From Pseudomonas tremae (GTDB taxonomy: Bacteria; Pseudomonadota; Gammaproteobacteria; Pseudomonadales; Pseudomonadaceae): a DNA stretch of 64,000 nucleotides. Position numbers and translations under genes: made by a program. This document shows positions 8,126 to 16,850 of the stretch, in pieces. Each line of letters begins with the position of its first letter. The stretch's first letter is position 1. The stretch covers positions 34,570 through 98,569 of the forward strand of contig NZ_LJRO01000482.1 of assembly GCF_001401155.1 (NCBI RefSeq). The letters run 5' to 3'. Below the pieces are notes generated by a model. That model saw only the letters and a program-made list of their open reading frames with translations, was not told where the DNA came from and searched no databases.

Positions 8126-9259
8126 ATGGACAGCAGCGTAGCTATTTTCACCCCTACAAGGCTTCGTGCTGATCTGCTTCGTGGTCGTCTCGATGTGAGC
8201 GTCAGCGCGTCCAGCATTGCCCCGGATTCGTTGTTCGGTTTTGCTGAACGACGCAACCCGAAGCGCGCGTTTCTGTTCGTGTCGCGTGTTTTGGGGCGTC
8301 ACATACCGGCGCGTCCGAGCGTGATGCTCAAAAGCTTTCAGGACCTTGCCCACAAGATCCCGGCAGACCTGCCAGGTCCGGTGCTGGTGATCGGCATGGC
8401 GGAAACAGCTGTCGGTCTTGGTGCTGGCGTACATCGCGCATACAGCGAGACGCGCTCCGATGCGTTGTATCTGGTCAGCACGCGCCATCCGACCGGCACC
8501 GAGCTTTTTGCCCGTTTCGAGGAAGAGCACAGCCATGCCAGCGCGCATCTGATTCACCTGCCAACCGACCCGGCAATGCGCGAAATGATGCTCACTGCGC
8601 GTTCGTTGGTGCTGGTCGATGACGAGGCTTCCACGGGCAAAACTTTCATCAATCTTCACCAGTCGCTGGTCGAAGCGGGGTTGAGCAAGATCGAGCGGGT
8701 GGTTACCTGTGTGCTCACCGACTGGTCGGCAGGCGCGGTCAGCACGTCGATGGGGGCCTTGGCCGAGCAGGTTTCACTGTTGCAGGGCTCTTATTCTTTT
8801 GATGAGGACATCAGCGCACCATTGCCCGACATGCCGGAAGTCGGCACCGTCGCTATGGGCGACTGGCCTCTGGTGACTGCCAATGACTGGGGACGAATGG
8901 GCGTGCTGTCGGTCGCCGATACGCTGGCGCCGGGGCTTACCGTCAGCAAGTGTGAGCGTGTGCTGGTGGTCGGTACCAGCGAGTTCGTCTGGCGTCCGTT
9001 TCTGCTTGCCGAGCGCCTGGAAAAGGCCGGGGCAGATGTGCATTTCAGCTCAACCAGCCGTTCACCGATCGCACTGGGCCATGCCATTGATCACGCGCTG
9101 TCGTTCTCCGACAACTACGGTCTGGGCATCCCCAACTTTCTTTACAACGTGCGACCGGGTCAGTTTGACCGGGTGCTGCTCTGCACCGAAACGCCGAGGC
9201 AGGCCGTGCCTGCCGAGCTGATCGAGGCGCTGAACGCCGAGGTGATCTGCGATGAGTAA
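8126..9259 (+). CDS. Phosphoribosyltransferase with C-terminal TRSP domain
   Basis: The 377-residue protein has a type I phosphoribosyltransferase fold with the PRPP loop LVLVDDEASTGKTFIN at about residues 170-185. The conserved FGFAERRNPKRAFLFVSRVLGRHI segment lies near the N terminus. The C-terminal 120 residues (VADTLAPGLTVSKCERVLVV onward) fit the TRSP domain that accompanies this family in Ter clusters. The start at 8126 has an SD (AGGA); an upstream ATG at 8057 overlaps the previous stop, but the added codons include several rare ones. It probably transfers a ribose phosphate onto an unknown base. It overlaps the next gene by 8 bp. Confidence 0.78.
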   Translation: MDSSVAIFTPTRLRADLLRGRLDVSVSASSIAPDSLFGFAERRNPKRAFLFVSRVLGRHIPARPSVMLKSFQDLAHKIPADLPGPVLVIGMAETAVGLGAGVHRAYSETRSDALYLVSTRHPTGTELFARFEEEHSHASAHLIHLPTDPAMREMMLTARSLVLVDDEASTGKTFINLHQSLVEAGLSKIERVVTCVLTDWSAGAVSTSMGALAEQVSLLQGSYSFDEDISAPLPDMPEVGTVAMGDWPLVTANDWGRMGVLSVADTLAPGLTVSKCERVLVVGTSEFVWRPFLLAERLEKAGADVHFSSTSRSPIALGHAIDHALSFSDNYGLGIPNFLYNVRPGQFDRVLLCTETPRQAVPAELIEALNAEVICDE

Positions 9260-10010
9260 CGACCGCCCGCTGATCTTCGTCGATCTGGACGACACACTGT
9301 TCCAGACCGCCCGCAAAACACCGGCTGACATCGAGAAGCATGTCGCAACGCTGGATGTCAGCGGTAACGCCAATGGCTACATGACCAATGTGCAGAAATC
9401 GTTCGCCCACTGGTTGCTTGCCCACTCCGATGTGGTGCCGGTGACTGCGCGCAGTGTCGAGGCGTATAGCCGGGTGAAATTGCCGTTCGCCGCCGGCGCT
9501 ATCTGTTCGCACGGTGGTGTCATGCTCGACGTCATGGGACGACTGGATCACGACTGGAACGAGCAGATGAAACAGACCTTGGCGGCCTATCAGTCGCGCC
9601 TGCATGAGCTGTCTGCCACGACGCTGGCGATTGGGCAGGAACTGGGGTTTTCACTGCGCGGGTGGGTGGTCGAAGAGGCGCAGCTGTTCCATTACGTTGT
9701 CACCAAGCACAACGAGAGCGATGACAGCATCCTCGTGAAAGTGCTCGCCGAAGTGCAGGCCCGAGGCTTGCTCGATGGCATGCACATCCATGGCAACGGC
9801 AACAATCTGGCATTTCTGCCCGAGGGCCTGGCCAAGCGTTACGCCGTTCAGGAATGGCTGCGCCGCGACCGGGCGGTCAACGGCGAACGCCCGGTGCTGG
9901 GTTTTGGCGACAGCATTACCGATCTGGGTTTCATGGACGAGTGCGACTGGTGGGCGACGCCTGCTCGCAGCCAGCTGGCGAAAATGTTTGTCGGAGCCGC
10001 ACATGAGTGA
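9252..10010 (+). CDS. HAD-superfamily phosphatase of the ter module
   Basis: The 252-residue HAD hydrolase opens with motif I as FVDLDDTLFQTARK (two Asp) and has the motif IV acidic site GFGDSITDLGFMDECD near residues 216-230, with a cap domain between (Cof-like arrangement). HAD enzymes of this type remove phosphate from small metabolites such as sugar phosphates or nucleotides. The start overlaps the preceding gene and the stop overlaps the next (ATGAGTGA), so translation is coupled along the operon. It probably dephosphorylates the phosphoribosyl product of its neighbours; this is inference from context. Confidence 0.8.
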   Translation: MSNDRPLIFVDLDDTLFQTARKTPADIEKHVATLDVSGNANGYMTNVQKSFAHWLLAHSDVVPVTARSVEAYSRVKLPFAAGAICSHGGVMLDVMGRLDHDWNEQMKQTLAAYQSRLHELSATTLAIGQELGFSLRGWVVEEAQLFHYVVTKHNESDDSILVKVLAEVQARGLLDGMHIHGNGNNLAFLPEGLAKRYAVQEWLRRDRAVNGERPVLGFGDSITDLGFMDECDWWATPARSQLAKMFVGAAHE

Positions 10011-11103
10011 TCCCGTTCACGGGCTTGATACCGTCGGCAGCGGCAGTTACCAGCGCGATGACGTGCATTTTCTGTTGCGCAGCGTCGAGATGCAGACCAC
10101 CAGTGTCGAGGAGAAAGAGCGCCTCATTCAGACACGGCAAAAGCACTATTCGGAAATGATCAGCGAAGAATCCGCCCCTGGCGCCGCTCATCAGTCTCTG
10201 TATGAGCAGGCGCTCAGCCAGAACGGCGAACGCATGGCCGATGATGTTCAGGCGCTGGCGCAGGCTCTCGATCGGTACTGCAGCGGGCCTGAAATCATTC
10301 TGGTGTCATTCGTGCGCGCCGGGCTGCCGCTCGGGGTGCTGCTGCGTCGCGCGCTGATCGGGCTTGGCCGTGAAGCGCATCATTACGGCATCAGCATCGT
10401 GCGTGACCGTGGCATCGATAAAGTGGCGCTGGAAGCCATTGTCGAGGCCCACGGCGCGCAGAACATCGTGTTTGTTGACGGCTGGACCGGCAAAGGTGCG
10501 ATCTCCGGCGAAATACGGCGCAGTCTGGCCGGAGACTCGCGTTTTCCAGAAGACCCGCGCCTGGTGGTATTGGCAGACCCTTGTGGCTGTGCCTGGCTGG
10601 CGGCGTCCGCAGAAGACTGGGTGATCCCGTCGGGCATCCTAGGCGCAACGGTGTCCGGGCTGGTGTCACGCTCCATCTGGCCGTCAGACGGCGGGCTGCA
10701 CGGTTGTGTGGTCTATGGGCATTTGCAGGGCCATGACGTTACCCGTTCATTTATTGAACAGATCGAGAGCCTGCGTCGTCGAAAGGGTTCGACGCTGACG
10801 CTGACGCTGGCCCCCTGGACGCCGTCGCAACGTACCGGGCTCGGGGCTGCTGCATCACAGGTGATAGCCAGTCTGGCCGAACGCTTCGGGATCAGTAACC
10901 TCAATCGCGTCAAACCAGGCATCGCCGAAGCCACCCGCGCGGTCATGCGCCGGGTGCCGGACCACGTTCTGGTTCGCAACCTGGCAGACAGTGATGTGCA
11001 ACTGCTGTTGCACCTGACCGGCAAAGCGGGAATTGCGGTCGAGGAAGTCGGTGATGTCTTGGGGCCTTACCGGGCAGTGACCATTATTCGGAGTCTCAGC
11101 TAA
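10003..11103 (+). CDS. StiP/PELOTA-type phosphoribosyltransferase-fold protein
   Basis: The start at 10003 gives 366 residues; the longer open frame from 9775 would run through the HAD gene. The first 250 residues match the StiP family, once described as a cysteine protease and later assigned to the phosphoribosyltransferase fold. The PRPP-type loop is NIVFVDGWTGKGAISGE at about 154-170, with a preceding ILVSFVRAGLPLGVLLRRAL. The C-terminal ninety or so residues (SNLNRVKPGIAEATRAVMRR onward) look like a PELOTA-type RNA-binding domain. This suggests action on a nucleotide or RNA substrate. Which of the two proposed activities applies is unsettled. Confidence 0.78.
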   Translation: MSDPVHGLDTVGSGSYQRDDVHFLLRSVEMQTTSVEEKERLIQTRQKHYSEMISEESAPGAAHQSLYEQALSQNGERMADDVQALAQALDRYCSGPEIILVSFVRAGLPLGVLLRRALIGLGREAHHYGISIVRDRGIDKVALEAIVEAHGAQNIVFVDGWTGKGAISGEIRRSLAGDSRFPEDPRLVVLADPCGCAWLAASAEDWVIPSGILGATVSGLVSRSIWPSDGGLHGCVVYGHLQGHDVTRSFIEQIESLRRRKGSTLTLTLAPWTPSQRTGLGAAASQVIASLAERFGISNLNRVKPGIAEATRAVMRRVPDHVLVRNLADSDVQLLLHLTGKAGIAVEEVGDVLGPYRAVTIIRSLS

Positions 11104-12053
11104 TGGCCTTATTCTCGCCTTACGCGCTGGGGGCAACGCTGTACATGCCTGCTACCCGCGACGACATTATCGACGTGGTCTTCGGCGAAAAGATTCCCGA
11201 ACTGCGCTCGCTGGTGGTCTGTCTCGAAGATGCGGTCGCGCTGATCGATGTCGAGACAGCGCTGCTCAACCTTCGCCAGGTGCTGACCCGCATCCAGGAT
11301 CGTGGCGGCCGTCCTGCCAAGGGCCCGCTGCTGTTCGTTCGTCCCCGGGATGCTGCGATGGCGCGGGTTCTAAACGACTGGCCGCTGATGTCGCATGTCG
11401 ATGGCTTCGTTGTCCCCAAGCTTTCGCTGAGCAGCCTGACAAGCTGGGAGCAGGCGGTGACCAACCCTGCGCTGGCATTGATGCCTACGCTGGAAACGCC
11501 GGAAGTATTCAACCCGACCGCGATGGTCGAGCTCGGTCAGGCGTTGAAAGCCTCCCTTTACGAGCGGATCATTGCCCTGCGCATCGGTGGCAATGACCTG
11601 ATGGGCTGCCTGGGCTTGCGCCGCAACCCGGCCATGACGCTGTATTCAACGCCGATGGGGTATGTCATTCCGATGCTGGCTGGCGTGATGGGCGCGCAAG
11701 GCTTTGCCCTGACTGCGCCAGTGTTCGAGCAACTGGCCACCCCCGACATCCTGCAGCACGAACTGGCGCTGGATATCACACATGGGCTGGTCGGCAAGAC
11801 AGCAATTCACCCCTCGCAGGTCAATATCATTCAGAATGCGCTACGCGTCAGTCTGGAGGACATGAACTCCGCCCGGATGATTTTGAACTCTGTGGCCCCT
11901 GCAGTGTTCAAGTACAACGATGCTATGTGTGAACCGGCTACCCATTACAAATGGGCAACCCACATCATGGAGCGCGCCAAATGGCATGGAGTGTTACCCG
12001 CACCCGCTTCGATCATGGATGCCAGCATTCGACTCGCTGAGGCAGTTAGCTAG
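11103..12053 (+). CDS. HpcH/HpaI aldolase/citrate lyase-like protein
   Basis: The 316-residue TIM-barrel protein resembles the CitE/HpcH family: LVVCLEDAVALIDVETAL near the N terminus, then LLFVRPRD, a central DGFVVPKLS strand, LMPTLETPEVFN with the metal-site Glu, and a C-terminal GLVGKTAIHPSQVNIIQ segment. Such enzymes make or break carbon-carbon bonds next to a carboxylate, often using acyl-CoA. The ATG overlaps the previous stop as TAATG. In Ter clusters the family is part of the predicted small-molecule pathway. The substrate is unknown. Confidence 0.82.
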   Translation: MALFSPYALGATLYMPATRDDIIDVVFGEKIPELRSLVVCLEDAVALIDVETALLNLRQVLTRIQDRGGRPAKGPLLFVRPRDAAMARVLNDWPLMSHVDGFVVPKLSLSSLTSWEQAVTNPALALMPTLETPEVFNPTAMVELGQALKASLYERIIALRIGGNDLMGCLGLRRNPAMTLYSTPMGYVIPMLAGVMGAQGFALTAPVFEQLATPDILQHELALDITHGLVGKTAIHPSQVNIIQNALRVSLEDMNSARMILNSVAPAVFKYNDAMCEPATHYKWATHIMERAKWHGVLPAPASIMDASIRLAEAVS

Positions 12054-12800
12054 ATGATAGAACCTGACCTTCAAACGCTAGAACCGGATATTGAACCTGT
12101 AGGCCCCGATCTTGAAATCGAAGTGGAGCAACGCCTGCTGGCGGTGTTCGATTTCGACGGGACTATTACCCGGCATGACAGCTTTGTCCCCTTTCTGAAA
12201 TTCGCTTTCGGCCAGCGTGCCTTTTCCGTGCGCATGGCCCGACTGGTACTGCCGAGCATTGGCTACCTGGCCAAGCGCCTGACTCGTGACGAACTCAAGG
12301 GCCGTCTGATCAAGGCATTCCTGAGTGGTGTTGAAGTGCAATGGCTGCAGCAAAAGGCTGAAGCCTTCTGCCAGTCGCACTGGAAACGCCTGATGCGTCC
12401 GGCTGCGCTGGAGTCCATTGCGGCTGAAATCGAGAAGGGCGCCATTGTCACGCTATGTTCAGCATCGCCTGCTATGGTCCTTCAACCTTTCGCTGATCGC
12501 TTGAAAGTCGAGCTGATCGGCACCAATCTGGAAGTCATCGACGGCAAATTGACCGGGTTGATCGAGGGCAGCAATTGCCGCTGTGACTCGAAAGTTGCTC
12601 GCCTGGAAAGCGTTTATGGGCCGCTTACGCAGTTCCGGGTTCGTGCCTGGGGCGACACGCGAGGCGACCACGAACTGCTCGCTGCGGCTCAGGATGCGCA
12701 CTGGCGGTTGTTCCATCCGACGTGGCGTCGAGGCCGTTACAAAGGCCCCATTAACGCCAAGTTACACAATCCTGATGGTAAAGACGGGCCAACACGGTGA
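12054..12800 (+). CDS. HAD-IB family phosphatase (SerB-like)
   Basis: The 248-residue protein has an acidic N-terminal tail of about 28 residues (MIEPDLQTLEPDIEPVGPDL), then motif I as LAVFDFDGTITRHDSFVPF. Motif II is ATVTLCSASPAM-like (residues about 137-146), a basic residue follows, and motif IV is AWGDTRGDHELL. This is the TIGR01490/HAD-IB pattern shared with phosphoserine phosphatase. It starts directly after the aldolase stop. It is the second HAD enzyme in the module, which suggests two separate dephosphorylation steps. The acidic leader is unusual and may mediate a protein contact. Confidence 0.82.
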   Translation: MIEPDLQTLEPDIEPVGPDLEIEVEQRLLAVFDFDGTITRHDSFVPFLKFAFGQRAFSVRMARLVLPSIGYLAKRLTRDELKGRLIKAFLSGVEVQWLQQKAEAFCQSHWKRLMRPAALESIAAEIEKGAIVTLCSASPAMVLQPFADRLKVELIGTNLEVIDGKLTGLIEGSNCRCDSKVARLESVYGPLTQFRVRAWGDTRGDHELLAAAQDAHWRLFHPTWRRGRYKGPINAKLHNPDGKDGPTR

Positions 12801-12847
12801 GGCTGTAACACTTTTATCTGTATCCCGACGTCCACATGGAGCGAAAA

Positions 12848-13441
12848 ATGGCACTCACTTTGGCAAAGAACCAGACGATCTCACTCGAGAAAACCGCTGG
12901 CACCGGCCTCAAGAAAGTCAGCATGGGCCTTGGATGGGACCCTGAGAAAGCCAGCGGTTTCTTCGGCAAGTTGCTCGGTGGTGGCGGCGGCGATATTGAC
13001 CTGGACGCTTCCTGCATCATGCTCGACGCTGAGAAGAATCGCGTTGATCTGGTCTGGTTCCGTCAACTGCAGTCGCGTGACGGTGCCATTGTCCACTCGG
13101 GTGACAACCGTACCGGCGAAGGCGCTGGCGATGACGAGACCATCAACATCGATCTGGAAAAACTCCCGGCCACCGTCAGCTATCTGGTGTTCACCGTAAA
13201 CTCGTTCACCGGTCAGAACTTCGAAAAAGTCGCCAATGCCTACTGCCGTATTGTCGACATGGGCAGCCGTAACGAGCTAGGTCGCTTTGATCTGCCCGAG
13301 AAAGGTCAGCACACCGGCGTGGTGATGTCTTATCTGTCGCGCACGCCGGCGGGTTGGGATTTCACGGCTGTGGGCAAGGTCACCAATGGTCGTACCGCTG
13401 AGGATCTGGTCGATCTGGCCATTGGAGCCATACGCGGATGA
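12848..13441 (+). CDS. TerD-family protein
   Basis: The 197-residue single-domain TerD protein starts at the ATG of MALTLAKNQTISLEK, with GGAG eight bases upstream; an ATG at 12836 lacks an SD. The calcium-site motifs are DIDLDASCIMLDAEKNRVD and GDNRTGEGAGDDETINIDLE. A GFFGKLLGGGGGD insertion lengthens the first loop. TerD proteins are cytoplasmic calcium-binding proteins linked to tolerance of tellurite, colicins, phage and other stresses. The stop overlaps the next start (ATGA). It is closer to TerZ/TerX-type paralogues than to the short TerD copies downstream. Confidence 0.88.
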   Translation: MALTLAKNQTISLEKTAGTGLKKVSMGLGWDPEKASGFFGKLLGGGGGDIDLDASCIMLDAEKNRVDLVWFRQLQSRDGAIVHSGDNRTGEGAGDDETINIDLEKLPATVSYLVFTVNSFTGQNFEKVANAYCRIVDMGSRNELGRFDLPEKGQHTGVVMSYLSRTPAGWDFTAVGKVTNGRTAEDLVDLAIGAIRG

Positions 13442-14649
13442 CCCGACTTGTCCCGGGCGCCAACGCGCCAGTCGCTACCGGTCCATTGACGGTCGAGATC
13501 GTTTATTCTCCGCTGGCGGATGCAGACATCGATGTGTCTGCGTTTCTGCTCACTGGTTCCGGCAAGGTGCGCGGCGATCAGGACATGTGTTTCTACGGCC
13601 AGAAAAGTGTGAACGGCGGCGCTGTTCGGCAAACCGAAGCGTCAGCGGGTCGTGCCGTGTTCAGCCTTGACCCAAGTCGTCTGGACGCCGTCATCGAGAA
13701 GGTAGCCCTGACGGCGACCATCTATGAAAACAAGGCCAGCTTTGACAGCGTGTCGCAGCTGGCGTTGAGTATTACCGGCGGTATCGAGGCCGATATCCCT
13801 ACCAGCGGCATGAAAGAAACCGCGCTGATTCTGGGCGAGTTTTATCTGCGCCAGGGTGTCTGGAAATTCCGCTGTGTGGGTCAGGGCTTTGCGGGCGGGC
13901 TTGAGCCTTTGGCGAAAAACTTTGGCGTTGAAGTCGCCGCGCCTCAAGATCAACCTGCACCTGCACCTGCACCTGCACCTGCACCTGCACCTGCACCTGC
14001 ACCTGCACCTGTTCCAGCGCCTGCGGCCAAATCGACCGTCAGTCTGAGCAAGATCACCCTGGACAAGACCCGGGCGTCGATCAGTCTGGAAAAATCCAGC
14101 GCCGGTTTCGGCGAGATTCGCGTCAATCTGAACTGGAACCGCCGCAACGACAGCAAAGGCGGCGGCTTCTTCTCGATGAAGAAGAGCAATGCCATTGACC
14201 TTGATGTAGGCTGCCTCTTCGAATTGCAGGATGGTTCAAAAGGCGCTGTTCAGGCATTGGGCAACTCGTTCGGATCGCTCAATACCGAGCCTTTCATCAA
14301 ATTGATGGGTGATGACCGTACCGGCTCGATCAGCGACGGTGAGTGGCTGCACATCAACGGCGCTCACTGGAGCAAGATTCGTAGAATTCTGTTGTACGCA
14401 TTCATTTATGAAGGTGCGCCGAACTGGAAAGAGACAGACGGAGTTGTCACCATTCATGCGCCTGGCCAGCCCCCGATCGAGGTTCGTCTCAACGAAGAGG
14501 GTGGTCGTCAGGGCATGTGTGCAATCGCTTTGCTGGAAAACGACAACGGTGCTGTCAAAGTGACCCGCCGTGTCGACTTCCACAATGGCCACAGCAACAT
14601 GGACAAGGCCTACGGCTGGGGCATGCGCTGGGCCGCTGGCTCGAAGTAA
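13438..14649 (+). CDS. Two-domain TerD-family protein (TerA-like)
   Basis: The 403-residue protein has a TerD-like domain at 1-165 and a second, divergent one at about 195-400, joined by a linker of Ala-Pro dipeptides (about residues 172-197). The second half carries KSNAIDLDVGCLFELQDGSK and GDDRTGSISDGEWLHIN, recognisable but altered forms of the calcium-site motifs, as in TerA. It ends YGWGMRWAAGSK, typical of TerA. It probably pairs with the other TerD proteins in a complex at TerC. The rigid Ala-Pro linker is encoded by a perfect hexamer repeat. Confidence 0.85.
   Translation: MTRLVPGANAPVATGPLTVEIVYSPLADADIDVSAFLLTGSGKVRGDQDMCFYGQKSVNGGAVRQTEASAGRAVFSLDPSRLDAVIEKVALTATIYENKASFDSVSQLALSITGGIEADIPTSGMKETALILGEFYLRQGVWKFRCVGQGFAGGLEPLAKNFGVEVAAPQDQPAPAPAPAPAPAPAPAPAPVPAPAAKSTVSLSKITLDKTRASISLEKSSAGFGEIRVNLNWNRRNDSKGGGFFSMKKSNAIDLDVGCLFELQDGSKGAVQALGNSFGSLNTEPFIKLMGDDRTGSISDGEWLHINGAHWSKIRRILLYAFIYEGAPNWKETDGVVTIHAPGQPPIEVRLNEEGGRQGMCAIALLENDNGAVKVTRRVDFHNGHSNMDKAYGWGMRWAAGSK
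13954..14011 (+). repeat. Hexanucleotide tandem repeat CCTGCA
   Basis: About 9.7 uninterrupted copies of CCTGCA encode the Ala-Pro linker of the two-domain TerD protein. A six-base unit keeps the frame when copies are gained or lost, so slippage would change linker length rather than switch the gene off. The perfect identity of copies suggests recent expansion. Confidence 0.9.
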
Positions 14650-14700
14650 ACAACACCGCAGAATTTCTGGGCTGGCTGTGCCGCCTCATGGGAGATAGAC

Positions 14701-15150
14701 ATGCTGGACTGGTTGAAAACAAACGCAACAGCGGCCCGCGACAAGCTGGCAACTGAAGTTTCGAAGTTCAAGAATCGTGAATTCATGGACGCTGTGGTTT
14801 CCGGTTGTGCGTTGGTATCTGCTGCAGACGGCGATATCAGCTCCAGTGAAAAACAGAAAATGGCCGGCTTCATTCAGAACTCTCAGGAACTGAAAGTCTT
14901 TGACATGAAAGACGTCATTCAGGGTTTTCAGGAAGCCTGCTCCAAGTTTGAATTCGATTATGAAATTGGCCGTGCCGAAGCGCTGAAAACCATCGGCAAG
15001 ATCAAGAAGAAAGAAGACGCCTCCCGTCTGTTGGTGCGTGTCTGCTGTGCAATCGGTGGCGCAGATGGCAGCTTCGATGAGAAAGAGCGGGAAGTCTGCC
15101 GCACGATCTGCCGTGAGCTTGGCCTGAACCCGACCGATTTCGACCTGTAA
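14701..15150 (+). CDS. terB: TerB-family tellurite resistance protein
   Basis: The 149-residue all-alpha protein has two TerB half-repeats, seen as ALVSAADGDISSSEKQKM and CAIGGADGSFDEKEREV; their acidic loops are the proposed metal sites. TerB is cytoplasmic and associates with the inner surface of the membrane, in part through TerC. The SD GGGAGA stands seven bases before the ATG. It directly precedes terC, the usual pairing. Confidence 0.9.
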   Translation: MLDWLKTNATAARDKLATEVSKFKNREFMDAVVSGCALVSAADGDISSSEKQKMAGFIQNSQELKVFDMKDVIQGFQEACSKFEFDYEIGRAEALKTIGKIKKKEDASRLLVRVCCAIGGADGSFDEKEREVCRTICRELGLNPTDFDL

Positions 15151-15175
15151 TTTTTACCCTAAGGAACGCAGTTAA

Positions 15176-16210
15176 ATGGAAAGCACCTCTCTAGGCTTCC
15201 CTCCACTCACGATGGCGGTTTTCGTCGGTCTGGCCATTACGGCCATGGCTATCGACATGTTTTCCCACCGCGGGAACAAACCGATCACCCTCGCGCAAGC
15301 TTCGGCGTGGTCGATTTTCTGGGTCGCCATTTCGCTGGCTTTCGCCGGTTTCCTCTATGTGCAGCACGGCTCTGAAGTCGCCACGCTGTTCGTGACCGGT
15401 TATGCGCTGGAAAAAGTGCTGAGCGTCGACAACCTGTTCGTATTCATGGCTTTGTTCTCCTGGTTCAAGATCCCGGATGGCCTGCGCCACCGCGTACTGT
15501 ACTGGGGCATCATCGGTGCCATCGTTTTCCGCGGCATCTTCGTCGCTATCGGCACTGGCCTGCTGGCTCTCGGGCCGTGGGTCGAAGTGGTGTTCGCGGT
15601 CATCGTGGCCTGGACAGCCGTCATGATGCTCAGAGCGGGTGATGACGACGACGAAGAAGTCGACTACTCGCAACACATGGCTTATCGCTTCGCCAAGAAA
15701 CTGTTCCCGGTGTGGCCAAAGCTGCACGGCAGCAACTTCTTCGTCCGCCGTTCGGTGCTGGAAGAAGAAGTCAAAAAGCCTGAAAACTCTGGCATCACCC
15801 TGGCGGCCAAAGGCGCGCTGTTTGCGACCCCGTTGTTCCTGTGTCTGGTTGTGGCGGAGATATCCGATGTGCTGTTTGCGTTTGACTCCGTGCCTGCAAT
15901 CATCGCAGTGAGCCGCGAGCCGCTGATCGTGTTCTCGGCGATGCTGTTCGCAATTCTCGGTCTGCGTACGCTGTACTTCGTGCTTGAAGCCCTCAAGCGC
16001 TACCTTGTGCATCTGGAGAAGGCGGTTATTGCCTTGCTGTTCTTCATCGCCGTCAAGCTGGGCCTGAACGCAACCAACCACTTGTTCCATCACGGTTACG
16101 AGATCAGTGCCAACGCCAGTCTGTTGGTTGTAGTTGTGGTGTTGATCATCGGTATCGTGGCTAGCCTGCTCTTCCCGGGTAAAGAAGAACCCGCTGAAGA
16201 AAAAGCGTAA
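15176..16210 (+). CDS. terC: TerC-family integral membrane protein
   Basis: The 344-residue protein has about nine hydrophobic spans. It shows the TerC signatures EKVLSVDNLFVFMALFSWF and EISDVLFAFDSVPAIIAVS, whose membrane Asp and Glu are thought to bind a metal ion. A long cytoplasmic loop rich in acidic residues (GDDDDEEVDYSQHMAYRF, about 153-170) lies in the middle. TerC is the membrane hub of the Ter system; family members have also been linked to manganese export. It lies in the centre of the ter operon, 25 bp after terB and 27 bp before terD. Confidence 0.93.
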   Translation: MESTSLGFPPLTMAVFVGLAITAMAIDMFSHRGNKPITLAQASAWSIFWVAISLAFAGFLYVQHGSEVATLFVTGYALEKVLSVDNLFVFMALFSWFKIPDGLRHRVLYWGIIGAIVFRGIFVAIGTGLLALGPWVEVVFAVIVAWTAVMMLRAGDDDDEEVDYSQHMAYRFAKKLFPVWPKLHGSNFFVRRSVLEEEVKKPENSGITLAAKGALFATPLFLCLVVAEISDVLFAFDSVPAIIAVSREPLIVFSAMLFAILGLRTLYFVLEALKRYLVHLEKAVIALLFFIAVKLGLNATNHLFHHGYEISANASLLVVVVVLIIGIVASLLFPGKEEPAEEKA

Positions 16211-16237
16211 ACACTGGATAGAGGAGATAAACGCATC

Positions 16238-16813
16238 ATGGCTTTGACTCTGCAAAAAGGTGGCAACCTTTCGCTGTCGAAAACCGACCCTACCCTGACC
16301 AATGTCCTCATCGGTCTGGGCTGGGATCCGCGAGCCACTGACGGCCAGGAGTTTGACCTGGACGCCAGCGCATTCCTGCTGGGCGCCAATGGCAAGGTCC
16401 GTAGTGAAGCTGACTTCATTTTCTACAACCAGCTCAAAAGCGCCGATGGCTCTGTAGAGCACACCGGCGACAACCGCACGGGTGCTGGCGATGGCGACGA
16501 TGAAGTGCTCAAGGTCGATTTGACCCGAGTACCTGCTGATGTCGACAAGGTAGTGTTTGTCGTGACCATTCATGATGCCGACAGCCGCAAGCAGAACTTC
16601 GGTCAGGTGGGGGGCTCGTTCATCCGTGTCCTGAACGAAAAGTCCGGCTCCGAAGTTGTTCGTTATGACTTGGCAGAAGACGCGTCAACCGAAACTGCGA
16701 TGGTGTTTGCCGAGCTGTATCGCAACGCTGGCGAGTGGAAGTTTCGCGCTGTAGGCCAGGGTTACGCCGGCGGCTTGAAGGCTGTCGCCAACTCTTTCGG
16801 CATGAATTTCTGA
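16238..16813 (+). CDS. terD: TerD-family calcium-binding protein
   Basis: This 191-residue protein is a classical TerD. It has LGWDPRATDGQEFDLDAS, the first calcium motif FDLDASAFLLGANGK, the second motif GDNRTGAGDGDDEVLKVDL, and the closing EWKFRAVGQGYAGGL. It has full length, all acidic ligands and no signal peptide. It is close in sequence to the next gene, so the pair likely arose by tandem duplication. In known Ter systems such proteins oligomerise and act with TerC and TerB. Confidence 0.93.
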   Translation: MALTLQKGGNLSLSKTDPTLTNVLIGLGWDPRATDGQEFDLDASAFLLGANGKVRSEADFIFYNQLKSADGSVEHTGDNRTGAGDGDDEVLKVDLTRVPADVDKVVFVVTIHDADSRKQNFGQVGGSFIRVLNEKSGSEVVRYDLAEDASTETAMVFAELYRNAGEWKFRAVGQGYAGGLKAVANSFGMNF

Positions 16814-16850
16814 TTCTCGCCCTACCAACTTTCCAGAAAGGATTACGAAC

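Noticed and set aside
13954..14011. Hexamer repeat as an on/off phase-variable switch
   Set aside because: The unit is six bases, so slippage keeps the reading frame; only linker length would change.
15191..16573. Long open frame antisense to terC and terD
   Set aside because: It mirrors well-supported genes, is rich in His, Gln and Arg as expected of a GC-rich antisense frame, and matches no family I know.
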